DNA of 64,000 bases from Petaurus breviceps papuanus (GCA_028583685.1 JAMXIF010000051.1:52278120-52342119); one strand, 5' to 3'. Positions 46,336 to 57,300 are shown, counted from the first letter of the stretch. Notes: a model not told the origin generated them from the letters alone. Numbers and translations are program-made.

Positions 46336-46749
46336 CTCTCTACAATGTATTAGGTGATCTTCAAGAGCTGTTGCAGTCAAAAATCTATCTCCTTGGATCC
46401 AACCTGCTGATAAGATTCTTGGAATTTAGTTGTCTACACTGAAACTCAGTCTGTCCCACGGTCCAGACACAAAGCCACTGCAATTGGCACAATGCTATTA
46501 TGGACTTTGAGAACCCAGGATCTCCACAATGCCATGACATGTCATTGGGGTAGGAATTCTAGTAGAGGTCAGTGTAGACAGTGGCTTAGAAATCCATCAG
46601 AATGGACCTCGTCACTAGACTGCCATTAAGCCTGTTGGTGAGTCTAATTTCTCAGAACCTTTTATGACAGTCAAAGAAAGGGTGAACAGATGTAGCAAAT
46701 CTCATTATATCATTCCCCATGATTGACAAAGACTATATTAGAAATGCAA

Positions 46750-46825
46750 CAAGTTCAATCAATCCATAAACATTAATTAAATACCTGCTATGTGCCGGTG
46801 CTGTGCTAAGTCCTGCTAAGGGAAA
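46750..46825 (-). repeat. L2 LINE terminal fragment, antisense
   Basis: Shows aattaaatacctgctatgtg and ccggtgctgtgctaagtcct. Confidence 0.6.
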
Positions 46826-47189
46826 GTTGTTTCACCCATTTGGGGCTGGGGGGGTGGGGCGGGGAAGAAATCTTGTTATTTCCAAAATAGCTCCTGAGAA
46901 GTCTGCATATACTAGTATGGCTGCTGAATTTCTGGCCTTGTTTGCAAAATACAAGTTAACTAGTGAAGGTGCAGTTCCCAGGATCCTTCTGACATGGTCA
47001 TCTTCTCCATGCTGCTTGTATGTCCATTAAGAAAGCTGAAACACACCTGGGACATTGCCATTTGGGTGAATGCTTCCAGATTGTCTGAATTAGAATCTTT
47101 GCATGAGGCAGTGGAAAGTAGGCTGGGCTTTCAGACCTGGTTACCCTCCCAGCATCTGTCACTTGCTGGCTGGGTGACCTTGAGCAGGC

Positions 47190-47300
47190 TAACACAAACA
47201 GGAATTAGTAAGGCACCTGCTCTGTGAAAATCACCCTGCTAAGATCTGAAAATACAGAGATGAACAATGACAGTCCCTCCCCTCAGGGAGAGGGCCTACT
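47190..47300 (-). repeat. L2 LINE 3' end fragment, antisense
   Basis: Shows aattagtaaggcacctgctc and acagtccctcccctcaggga. Confidence 0.55.
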
Positions 47301-47369
47301 GGCCCCCAGTGACTTCACTCCCCAGGGCCCTGTCTTCCAGAGCAATGATAGGGTTAAACTAGGTCATTG

Positions 47370-47568
47370 CTCAATTTAGAGTTAGGAAGGACCTTGGAGT
47401 CCAAATTTCCCCCTCATTTTGCAGATGAAGAAAAAGGCACATAGAGTTTAAGTAACTCACTAATTCAGGATCATATGGCTACAGTAGTAAGTATCTGAGG
47501 GACTATTTGAACTCAGACCTCCTGATTCCAAATGTTGGGTCCTATCATGCTGCCTCAGTTTCTAATAT
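47370..47568 (-). repeat. MIR-type SINE, antisense
   Basis: Shows ccctcattttgcagatgaag, aggatcatatggctacagta and tatttgaactcagacctcct. Confidence 0.65.
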
Positions 47569-47779
47569 TCTATGATCCTCTTTGTGATTCCTAGCAGACT
47601 AGTTAATGTACCCATTACCTTTTTTGGGTCATTAATTCTGGAAGGGAAGGTACTCTGAATGTGTAATTTCTTCAATGTTTAATGGAAATTTTCTCCACTG
47701 ATGAAGATAATTAACTTTCTATAACTTAGTGTCTGATCATTGCCTCCAAGTCACTCAGTGGTCATGTGACTTGCCAAAG

Positions 47780-47972
47780 GCAGTATAGTTCTACAGAAAG
47801 ATCACAGAATTTGGATTTAAGAAACTGGGTTCAAATTATGCTTCTGCCATTTACTGGCTATGTGCGCAAGTCACATGATCTCTCTTGGTCTGTTTTCTCA
47901 TCTGTAAAATGAAGGTGTTAGACTAGATGACCTTTTAGGTCCTTTATAATTTTAAATTTATGATCCTTGGAA
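47780..47972 (+). repeat. MIR-type SINE
   Basis: Shows actgggttcaaattatgctt, ttttctcatctgtaaaatga and tgttagactagatgaccttt. Confidence 0.75.
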
Positions 47973-48054
47973 ATCATGTGCTCTTGGTCACATAACTAAC
48001 ACATATTTAACCCAGATTCTCCTGACCTGAAAGCTGACCCTCTATCCACTAATC

Positions 48055-48280
48055 AAGCCAATCAATGTCTATAAGAAGTATTTACCATGTGCCTAGGCAC
48101 TGTGCTGATGCTAGAGATACAATCAACAAAGAGACAGTCCTGCCCTCGAGGAGCTAATGGGGGCGGGGGGAGAGTAGAGGCAACATGCAAAAGCAAGTTA
48201 AAAAGGAGGGAACAAGGGGGGAGACCAGGAGGTGCCCAGAGTGGGGACAGAGCAGCGAATGCAAAGTGGATTGAGACAAA
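48055..48280 (-). repeat. L2 LINE 3' end, antisense
   Basis: Shows agtatttaccatgtgcctag, gcactgtgctgatgctagag and cagtcctgccctcgaggagc. Confidence 0.7.
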
Positions 48281-48429
48281 GTCTAGTTTGTGTCCTCTAT
48301 AAAGGAAAGTATTGGGAGAAATTTAGCCCTCCACCCTCCAGTCTACCAATCGCAGGGGAGAGGAGGCTGAGGGAGGTGATGTCAGTCAAAGCTTGAGTTG
48401 GCGGGAGGGCAATGAGATTAGAGGTTAGG

Positions 48430-48483
48430 AGATAAATAGATTGTTTGTTATTGGTCAGATAAATAGATTGTTTGTTATTGGTC
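48430..48483 (+). repeat. Perfect 27-bp tandem duplication
   Basis: Two identical units at 48430-48456 and 48457-48483, each beginning agataaatagattgtttg. No mismatch separates them. Confidence 0.95.
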
Positions 48484-48708
48484 AGTCCTTTCAGTCTTGT
48501 CCCACTCTTTCTGACGCCACTTGGGGTTTTCTTAGCAAAGATACTAGAGTGGTTTGCCATTTCTCCAACTCACTTTACAGAGCAGGAAACTGAAGCAAAT
48601 GTTGTAAAGTGATTTACCCAAGGTAACATAGCTAGTAAATGTCAGACCAGATTTGAATTCAGGTCTCCCCAACTCAAGACCTGGTGCCCTCTCCACTGCT
48701 CCACCTAT
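48484..48708 (-). mobile_element. SINE with RTE/BovB-type tail, antisense
   Basis: Shows tttcagtcttgtcccactct, cacttggggttttcttagca, agagtggtttgccatttctc and a head ending actgctccacctattg. Confidence 0.85.
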
Positions 48709-48711
48709 TGG

Positions 48712-48790
48712 TGGGGCAAGTATTTATTAAGTGATTACTGTGGGCCAAGCACCATGTACTTCAAAAGTCCCTGACCATCTATTAAGAAGG
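48712..48790 (-). repeat. L2 LINE terminal fragment, antisense
   Basis: Shows agtatttattaagtgattac and gggccaagcaccatgtactt. Confidence 0.6.
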
Positions 48791-49159
48791 ATGGTGTGGG
48801 GGGGAGGGGCAAGGGGTGAATTGAAAAACTGGCTACGCCAAGCTATAGGCTACCATGAAGGGCTTATCCTCTTGCAGAGTGTCCTAACTAATGGAGAATG
48901 AGGGTGCCTTGGGAATTATTGGATCTGAGTCATGTGTAATAAACCAGTTAAACAGGCTATGACAGTGAAAAGAGGTCTGGGTTCATCACCCAAAGGCTGT
49001 TGTGTGAACCCTACCTCTACCACACGGTTTTTAACTTCTCTGGGCCTCAGCTCCAAATTAAAAGAAAACAAGTTGGTTTTCCATTTATTGGACCATGTTC
49101 TACCCATCAGGACCGGACAAGTGGTATTTCTAGAGCGCATCACTGCCCCACTCCATGAG

Positions 49160-49592
49160 TTCCAGTAACTTCCTCTTGCCTCTCAAATCTTGTTCATGCT
49201 CCTACTTGCCATTCCACACACCCTTCTGCATTCCACACTATAGGGTCAAGGCCTTCTTACAGGTTCTCACACATGAAGCTCCATCTCCTGCCTCCAGGCC
49301 TTTACAAGCTGTCTTCACAGCCACCCTCATCCAACCCCATCTTCTTTCAAGGCAAGGTCCAGGGACCATCCTCTACATAGAGCCTTTCCTGATCTCCCAC
49401 TTGCCATTGCTGCCCTCAACCTCCCAAATTAACTTTTATATACTTTCTGCATGTTTTCTTCCAACTTAACATGTGTACAGATTGTGTCCACATTGCAATA
49501 TAAGCTCCTTGAAGGTGAAGGCCCTTCATTTCTGTATCACTGTATCCTCAGTGCCAAGTACAAATGATCAATGTTTATTGATATATTGAAGT
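49160..49592 (+). repeat. L2 LINE 3' region
   Basis: Shows ttaacttttatatactttct, aatataagctccttgaaggt and tgatcaatgtttattgatat. The 104-codon frame at 49155-49469 is LINE sequence. Confidence 0.75.
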
Positions 49593-50157
49593 AGATGGCT
49601 ATTGACACATAAGTGTCTTGACTAAACTTAGCACACTGATAAAACAGTCAATCAGCAAGTATTTATTAATTGGTCAACAGGTTACAATGACCCTACATGA
49701 TGCTAAGTACTAGGAATGCAAAGAAAGGCAAAAACATGGTTCTTGCCCTCAAGGAGCTCCAATTTGAAAGGAGGAAGAGAAGCATGCATGACTAAATTCC
49801 AGCTGTATACCCAGCAGGTGGGAGGCACTCTGAGGAATAGGTGAGATTTTAGCCAAGCCTTAAAAGGAAGGCATGAGAATTTAGAGGCAACACAGAAAGC
49901 ATTCCAGTTATGGGGAATAGCGAATGAAAATGCATGGAATTAGGAGATGAATGATCGTGTTCGACAAACTACAAGTAGACCAGTCTTGTGAAAACATAGA
50001 GTGTGTGGAGTTAAATAAAGTATGACAAGACTGGAAAGGTAAGAAGGGATCAAGTCATGCAAAGCTTTAAATTCCAAACAGCATTTTCTATTTGATCCTG
50101 AAGTTAAGGAGGGGCAATTGAAACCTACTGAGCCAGGTGATGATATTGCCAGAAGGA

Positions 50158-50356
50158 TTTTCTTGGCAAATATACTGGAGCAGTTTGTCATTTCCTTCTC
50201 CAGCTCATTTTGCAGATGAGGAAACTGAGGCAAACAGAGTGAAGTGACTTGTCCAGGGTCACAGAGCTAGTGTCTGAGGCCAGATTTGAACTTGGGAAGA
50301 TGAGTCTTCCTAATTCCAGGTCCAGCACTCCAGCCACTGTGCTATCTAGCTGCCCC
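50158..50356 (-). mobile_element. SINE with truncated RTE/BovB-type tail, antisense, inside L2
   Basis: Shows tcttggcaaatatactggag, tttgcagatgaggaaactga and gtgctatctagctgcccctt. Confidence 0.8.
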
Positions 50357-50723
50357 TTACCCTTTAGAAAAATCACCCTGGCTGTTAAATAGAGGTTGAA
50401 TTAGAATGGAGACACATAAGAGTCAGAACAGGAGTTAGAAAAATATTGTAATAGTTCAAGCAAGAGGCAATAAAGGTCTGAACTAGGATTTTGGTTGTGG
50501 ACGCAGAAAGAAGGGATCATACGTTGGAAAGATTTTGTGATGGTAAGAACTCTAAGATAAACTACTGTATCAGGTTAGCTATATGAAGTGAGTGAGGAGC
50601 TGAGGGTTCGCTAAGGATGTGAGCCTGGGTGCTTGGGGGAAAAGTAGTCCCCTCAACAGTAAGAAGGAAGTTCAGAAAAAGGGAAGGTTAGAGGAGAAGG
50701 GTAGATAAGAAATTCTGCATTAG

Positions 50724-50877
50724 GGGCGGCCAGGTAGCACAGCGAGTAAGCACCGGCTCCAGTGTCGGGATGACCTGGGATCGAATCCCGGGCTCAGACA
50801 CTTAGCACCCACCCAGAAACACCTGGCCATGTAACCCTGAGCAAGTTACTTAACCCCGATTGCTTAAAAAAAAAAAA
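50724..50877 (+). mobile_element. Young marsupial tRNA-derived SINE with perfect target-site duplication
   Basis: Head gggcggccaggtagcacagc, B-box gggatcgaatcccgggctca, body ending taaccccgattgctt, then poly(A). The 17-bp direct repeat aagaaattctgcattag is exact at 50707-50723 and 50878-50894. It shares diagnostic positions (ccggctccagtgtcgggatg) with the copy at 19277. Confidence 0.93.
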
Positions 50878-51344
50878 AAGAAATTCTGCATTAGAGATGT
50901 TGATTTTGAGATATCTCTAAGATATCCCCTTTGAAATGTTGGAAAAATCAGTCCATAATATGGGACTGGCCTTCAGCAGAGGGCCTAAGACTAGATATAT
51001 AGATCTGGGAATCATATACATGGAGATGATCCCTGAAAATATGGGAATTGGCAAAATGATCAAGTGACACATGATGGAGAGAGAAGAAAAAACGGCCCAG
51101 GAAGAGTGTTGGGAGACCCCCACAGTTAGTGAGTATGATGTGGATGAAGCCACTGAGAAGGGGTGGTCAGACAGAACTGTCTCCTAAGATCAATTCAGGT
51201 GGGGAAAGGAGGGGAAAACAGGAAAGGGCCCGAATATCTGATTGCCTCCATATGACGAATTCCTGGAATGCAAATTCCCTTGGCCAAAACATAGGGCCCA
51301 TGATGGGACTGAGATCTGGGAAGGATCTCAGCAGCCCTACAGTC

Positions 51345-51535
51345 TAGAGGTGTCAAACCTGCAGCTGTCAGGATGCCTCTGGAGAACCTTCCCAGTGCCA
51401 ATAAAACCAGATTAAAATGTAGCAAATAAATGTCTAACAAATCAAAATACAATGCAACATAGATAATGTAAATTTATGGTTTTCTAAGTCAATGTGCGGC
51501 CAGAGAGATCCATTTCTGTTGGAGTCTGACACCAC
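51345..51535. mobile_element. Short non-autonomous DNA transposon, hAT-like
   Basis: About 190 bp with worn terminal inverted repeats: agaggtgtcaaac at the left and gtctgacaccacag at the right. The body aaccagattaaaatgtagc and ttatggttttctaagtcaat matches a family I recall from many vertebrate genomes. No clean 8-bp target duplication is visible. Confidence 0.55.
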
Positions 51536-51544
51536 AGCTGGACT

Positions 51545-51670
51545 TTAATCCCTTCTTTTTCCAGATGAGAGAGAAGTCCAGGACAGTAAAGTGCCTTGCT
51601 CAGACTGGCACAGGAGGTAAAATCTCAGAGCTCAGATTTGGATCCAGGCCCTTCGATGTAAATCCTTAGT
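51545..51670 (-). repeat. MIR-type SINE, antisense
   Basis: Shows aaagtgccttgctcagactg and gctcagatttggatccaggc. Confidence 0.6.
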
Positions 51671-51679
51671 CCCTGTGGA

Positions 51680-51802
51680 ACCTAAAGTTTTAGAGAGTTG
51701 CCCTGAAATGCTGAGTGATATGCCTATGGTGAGATAGATAGCTCATATTCAGAAGCAGGATGTGAACCCAGGTATTTGTGGCTCCAAGGTGAGCCTTTTG
51801 TG
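51680..51802 (-). repeat. SINE, antisense
   Basis: Shows ttttagagagttgccctgaa and caggatgtgaacccaggtat. Confidence 0.55.
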
Positions 51803-51887
51803 GAGTATGCTCATATGAGTAGCATTAAATAACTTACTATTAACATAGGTTATTCAATTAAACCCTGAACATTATTCTGGGCCTTAA

Positions 51888-51970
51888 AGACATAAAAGTT
51901 GGAAGAGACCTCACAGATTGCCTAGTCTAACTCCCTCATTTTTCAGGAAACCAAGACCCAGAAAGACTTG
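51888..51970 (-). repeat. MIR3/THER2-type SINE fragment, antisense
   Basis: Shows tggaagagacctcacagatt, ctagtctaactccctcattt. Confidence 0.6.
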
Positions 51971-52232
51971 AGTTCAGATAATGCCAAAATGTACAACATA
52001 AAACTGTTATAAAATAACCTTTGGTATCATTGAATAATTAAATAGCCAGATAATTAGCTAAGTAATCAAATAATTGAATGAACAATGAGATACTACATTG
52101 ATAAAAATTAAGATCATTTTGCTATCAAAGGCACAAAATGTCAAACCTTAAAGACAGTCAAGTATTGCATTTTAAAAAGGTTTCCTTGTCCAGCTAAAAG
52201 GTAAGAGTCATTGTTAACCACTTAAATCTGTG

Positions 52233-52234
<2 letters not shown>

Positions 52235-52295
<61 letters not shown>

Positions 52296-52360
52296 CCTCT
52301 CCCTCTCTCCCTTTCTCTCTCCCTCTCTCTCTGTGTCTCTCTTTCCCTCCCTTCCTCCCT
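52235..52360 (+). repeat. (CT)n microsatellite and pyrimidine tract
   Basis: About 26 CT units followed by mixed CCCT/CTCT sequence, almost all pyrimidine on the + strand. It lies 1.3 kb upstream of the microexon. Confidence 0.95.
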
Positions 52361-53613
52361 CTAAATGTTTCTTTTACAAATAACCTTCCTGATAGATGCC
52401 ATTCTTGCTAGTGAGTGATTTTTTTCCCAGAAAGATACATTGCAATAACAAATTTACAACTGCTTTCCTATTATTAATGTTGTTATTTTATTATTATTAT
52501 CATTTTCATGGCAGTAGTAAGCAACCTAGAAAGCATAGAAATTTTCTTGGTGATTAAAAAATAAATCCTTCAGTCTTGTCACATAATATATGTTCAAGAG
52601 AGACTTGAAAACGTCACATCATGCAGTCGGGAAATTTGGGAGCAAAGCTGAATTCCTTGGGCGCCTACTTAATTTGCCTTCACAGGCTTCTGTAGGCAGA
52701 TTTTGTTCTCTGACCTCACGACTGCATAACAGTGTTCAATTGCAAAATCTAAAGACAATCTCAGGAAGAGTGGAGTGGAATATTGCTATGCAATTTCAAC
52801 GCTGAAAAATAGATCCTGCTATTCCTTATTTTGCGTGGGACTCGACAAACCCTTTTATTTGGGTTGCCCAGATCTTTAAAATGTGATGTTTTGATATATA
52901 GATATATTTTTTTCTTCTTTGCTACAATTAAAAAAGAAAAAGAATTCCAAACCACAAGTGGTTTGTTTTCTTTTCATTTGGGGTGTGGCTTTGTTTGGGG
53001 TATTTTTTGCCCTAGTCAATTAATGGCATTGCTCCATTTTTAGATATTATCGGGGTTTCCGTAGAAATGGTTTCCAGAACTGTAGGTAACAGGGCTGTCA
53101 AGATTTATATTCCCCTTTGGCAATACTAAGCATCCTCAGAGTGGCCACTTGCCCTTGTCTTTGTCCTCTCTCTGTTAGTGTTATATAAAAGTGAAAATTG
53201 CACCCCTAGTTATCATTTTGCAGGAGGGGCAAAAAAAAAAGACATTTTTTTCCTTGAAAAATGGGTCAAGGAATGTTTGACAGAACCCCTTGTTATATTT
53301 TTCATTTTTAATGTCTGTTTCTAGCTAATAACTGTTAAGCCCATCATATGCCAACATATGGATGTCTTTGAGAATTGTAATATGTTCCACCCTGATAATT
53401 GGTCGGGATGATTATTTCCCTAATTGTTTAAAAAAATTATTTCCAGCAGTTAGGATTTGGGTTGTTGTTTTTTTTATTTTTGTTGTTATTGGTTTGGGGG
53501 ATTTTTTTGTTATTATTTTGTTTGTTTCTTTTCTTTTTCATTCTTTGCTTGAACCCAAGTACTTTAGCTACTAGGGTAGAACTCCTGTCTGCTTTCCGAA
53601 GCCTTGTTGCTAG

Positions 53614-53660
53614 TCTTTATGTTATTCTGGTTTGTTCCTTCTTACCCTGCTAACTTCTAG
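53614..53660 (+). promoter_or_regulatory. CADPS: Regulated 3' splice site of the microexon
   Basis: This strip has no AG between 53613 and the acceptor AG at 53659-53660, so the spliceosome can scan through. A TGC lies at 53648-53650, the kind of site SRRM4 (nSR100) uses next to neuronal microexons. TGCTAAC at 53648-53654 looks like a branch site but is only about 7 nt from the AG, so a more distal branch adenine is more likely. CT-rich blocks upstream (about 53520-53550) could bind PTBP1, the usual repressor in non-neuronal cells. Factor assignments are inference from motif knowledge. Confidence 0.55.
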
Positions 53661-53672
53661 CTGGACTCAAGG
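53661..53672 (+). CDS. CADPS: CADPS 12-nt neuronal-type microexon (alternative)
   Basis: The exon CTGGACTCAAGG lies between TAACTTCTAG and a perfect GTAAGT donor. It is phase 1 at both ends: the T left by exon 40107-40319 makes TCT (S), then GGA CTC AAG (G-L-K), and the last G joins AT of exon 62890 to make GAT (D). Inclusion changes QFYADR to QFSGLKDADR, a net gain of four residues just after the PH domain. I recall CADPS proteins carrying SGLKD at this point, and 12 nt with no frame change is typical of neuronal microexons. The 46 nt upstream of the acceptor are free of AG, there is a UGC 11 nt before the junction, and a long T/CT-rich stretch lies further upstream. Identification by frame, phase and both splice sites is strong; tissue-specific use is inference. 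Confidence 0.88.
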
Positions 53673-55092
53673 GTAAGTGCTCCCCGTAGCTAGCACAGCT
53701 CAGATAATCAGTTGAGATTATCTGACAACTGCAATGTGCTTTTTTTTTCCTCTCTCTTAAAACTTTCCTCATGTTTAGATCTCGTAGTAAAACTTTTCAT
53801 GTTATTTTCCTGAACTCAGGTTTGAAATGTCAGCTTCCATACTAAACTTAGGATGCATGTGACGTGTGCATAATTGCCTTCTCTCCCTGGCTTTCATATT
53901 GGCATCAAGTGATTCTCTTACTAAAGCCAACCATTGACATCTCTTATTTTTATTTTTTGTTTCTGTCCCAAGATGTAAATATGAATTGAGCATCAAAAAG
54001 AAATTGTAAATGATCCCTTTTGTTTCATGGAATCCACATCGACTTGACTGCTTTAATGCTTGAAAACAGATCATTCTGCACTCTGACAATCTGTTGTGTT
54101 TTTTTTCCCCTTTCCCCATTCCAATTTCTATGGTCAGTGCACCCATGGTGTGGTAACCATAGATACTTCAGGGAATAAAAAGGTAGGGTAGGAAGCCTCC
54201 CTGAGCAATATTTCCAGGCAGAAATGTTCAGAATAAATTAATAAGTAGAAGTCCAAGCATGCCTTGCATGGGTCAGCATTCTTACTTCCTGATTTGACAG
54301 TTTCCTGTAATGTTGACACCTAATGGATGATCACTTGGGAAAAGGAAAAGGGAGGGGTGCATTGGGTAACTCCCTCCTAACCAAATGGAGGGATTGGGGC
54401 CGTGATTGAACCCAAATAACTCAGTCCACAAAGCTTTGGTGTCATTCCCTCAGAATGACCATGAAAGTTCCCATCACAGTCACCAAAGTTGTATAAATGC
54501 CCCTGACGCTCCTTTTTAGTTAGAATAGGAAAATGAAAGCGAGGACTTTGTCAAAGTGGTCTGGTTACTTTTTTTTCTAAAAGGATGCCTTAAAGCAAGT
54601 GAAAACTTGAATATCTAGAAAGTTTTCTTTAAGTTACTTGTTTAGTTATGAGCCAAATATATAGTGTACTAATTCTTTATTCATATTTAAAAAGCTGTCA
54701 ATAAAACACATGGTGAGTGCATAATTTATCAAGAGGGAGTTGGTCAGGAGAGCTGGCAAATATGCCATTGGAGTATTCTGAATGCCAAATGAGAGGGAGT
54801 AGGTCATGCCATTTCTCCTAACCATGTAATGATACTCCTTTCTTTTCTCCTTTTCTTTTCTTTCTGTGTTTCTTTCTTCTTAAAGTTTTTCTTTTTTCTT
54901 TTTTTTTCTTTTGCATAAATGTACCCCTGGTTAGCAGGCAGACTTCTTCACCACTCCAAGCAGATCCCTTATTTGACTTTTATTTTTATTTGGATGTCTG
55001 ATGAGACATTGAAGCAAGCTTTCTGTAGAATGTGACCTTAGTGAAAATTCAGGATTTTGCCACTTTTTGAAGAATAAAAGAAAAGATGGGCA

Positions 55093-55130
55093 GGTGGATG
55101 GATGGATGAATGGATAGATGGATGGATGAA
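55093..55130 (+). repeat. (GATG)n microsatellite
   Basis: ggatggatggatgaatggat and similar units. Confidence 0.9.
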
Positions 55131-57135
55131 TTCTGTTCTGATGGCATTACATGTATTTGCACAAAATGCATTGCTAGCTAGTAGTTTTTATTTTACTAAT
55201 TGTCTGCTTTAATTGCTTTCTCTATTTATATCTCATGAAATCATTGCTATGTCTTCTTGTATTGTCAACTTGCAGATGCTACATTGCAGGAATGCAATCT
55301 TAAAGTATTAATTCAATATTCACATAATTTGCATGACCTAAAATGACACTGTAAATCACTTTGCTATTCTTTATAAAAGCATATACTCAAAAAAAACTAG
55401 ACTCCCACAATCAGCTCAAAATATTTCAAAATGCTATGAGAAGTTCTCAATGTTCTATATTTATTAAAGAAGCATTTCTTTGGAATATGTTGTTAAATCT
55501 CAGACATCAACAATGTTATTCACTGAGTCATTTAATATTTTCCTGATTTGTGTAGTGATTTACAGTATAATGCATTATTAACTACTGTCAAGTGCAGAAA
55601 ATATGATTGGTTACATTATAGGAAAAATTTAAACATGGCAGAGTTATGTTTTATCTTCAAACCAGAAATTGACTGAAGTTAGAGTAAATACAGCAGGGGA
55701 AAGTTGAAAATCATTTATTGATTGGTTTTTTTTAGATCATTGGCAATGTCACTGTTTTATATCTTTTATTTTAAATGACCTCTTAAAAATTAAAATGAAG
55801 CTGAAATGTGCATCATGAGTCCCCTGTTGAGATTTTTGTAGGAGTGCATTTTAGCTCTACAGATGTCCTTCTGTATCCTTAATTAATAAGTCACCCTTCT
55901 GAACAATGCATGTAAACTCTGCTAAGTCTAAGAGATCATGGAAATGTTTAGTTCCTCCTCCACACATGCCATCAGTTGTATGGCTTCATACAATGGGCAT
56001 GGGAAAAATCAGTAATTTAGCTTGGGATCTCTTCCACTGTTGTGTCTAACCAAAAAAAACAAAACAAAACAAAAAACACAACTAAGAGTTCCCAGAAAAA
56101 AAAACTCTCCCAGTCTTTTGACTACCCCATTAAAGACTCTTTTAGGGAGATCCATAAATAACTAGCTGCCATCAATCATTGTCACTTCTTTATTTCATGT
56201 CTTCTGATGAGGTTGACTAGTGTCATTGTTCGTTACTGTCCAAACCATATATTCATTCTTGTAATGTCAAACAGATATGACAAGCACACATTTTCCAGAT
56301 AAGAATGATACAAAGTCACCTTATAATTTGTGGTTTGGGTTCACAGATGTTAATTTGAAATTTTATTGGCTGTTCATTTACCTTTGGACTCATTCTCCAA
56401 GATAATCATTGGATTCTAAATCCCAAGGCTGAATAAGATGGCCAGCTACCTCCAGTCTTTTAAAATTAGTCTCCCTCTATGGAGCTGGTCCTCTTCCATT
56501 GGATTTCATCAACAGCATAATAACCATGTATTTACAACAACCAAACTTAATACTTCCTCTTTCATATTAAAAGAAACCCAAAACTTAATTCTGCAAACTA
56601 AAAAGTGAGATTGGATCATCTGTAAGGATTCAGTTAGCTGCCAGAAGGGCAGCAGAGTACCAATTGCATGGAGTGTTCTTTTTAATTATATCCTTACCAA
56701 AAGGAGAAAAAAATACTTTTGCTAAAAAATTATTATAACTCTATCTTAAAAATGTGTGTCTAATACAAGATCACATTTATATTTGCTTATGAAACAGGAT
56801 AACATGGAAAATAGACTATATATATGTTTGGACATATATATATATATTATATAGTTCTATAGGGAGGAGAGAAAAAGAACATTGAAAGTGAAATGAACTA
56901 TAATATAATTATGGAAATCTGAAATCTAATTATGAAAATGAATGCTGTAAGTGACAGGCTGATCAACTCAAGGCCACTTCACTAGAATTTTTAAAGGAGG
57001 CATGTGCAGCTTCTTTAATATGGGGCTCCTGTTTCCTTCTACCTTTCAGGTCCATAAAGGAATTTGTTTCTACTGAATCTAGGGACAGATTGTGTTTGTT
57101 CATTTCTTTTTAATGAAAGTGTCCCATCTCTCAGC

Positions 57136-57300
57136 AAAAAAGGAAGGAAGGAAGGAAGGAAGGAAAGAAGGAAAGAAGGAAGGAAGGAAGGAAGGAAGGA
57201 AGGAAGGAAGGAAGGAAGGAAGGAAGGAAGGAAGGAAGGAAGGAAGGAAGGAAGGAAGGAAGGAAGGAAGGAAGGATAGATGGATAGATACATAGATACA
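57136..57300 (+). repeat. (AGGA)n array with GATA tail
   Basis: A 141-nt pure purine run (57136-57276) of AGGA units with two AAGA variants, passing into GATA/CATA units. Frames across it are artefacts. Confidence 0.95.

Larger units (their letters stand above)
49645..51185 (-). repeat. Long antisense L2 LINE with two nested SINEs
   Basis: The 3' terminus is at 49650-49690. Going right it passes the 3' region (gccctcaaggagctccaatt, aaagctttaaattccaaaca) and reaches antisense reverse-transcriptase sequence near 50990-51180 (gaatcatatacatggagatg lies where the YADD motif is encoded on the other strand). SINEs interrupt it at 50158-50356 and 50724-50877. It is too eroded to code. Confidence 0.75.
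40320..53660. other. CADPS intron upstream of the microexon
   Basis: 13.3 kb, phase 1, starting with a perfect GTAAGT. The first 700 bp and the last 1.3 kb lack recognisable interspersed repeats. The middle holds many MIR fragments, an L3/CR1 end, a 1.5-kb antisense L2 and the purine tract. Confidence 0.85.

Noticed and set aside
53648-53654. TGCTAAC as the branch point of the microexon
   Set aside because: Only about 7 nt from the acceptor AG, too close for normal lariat formation.
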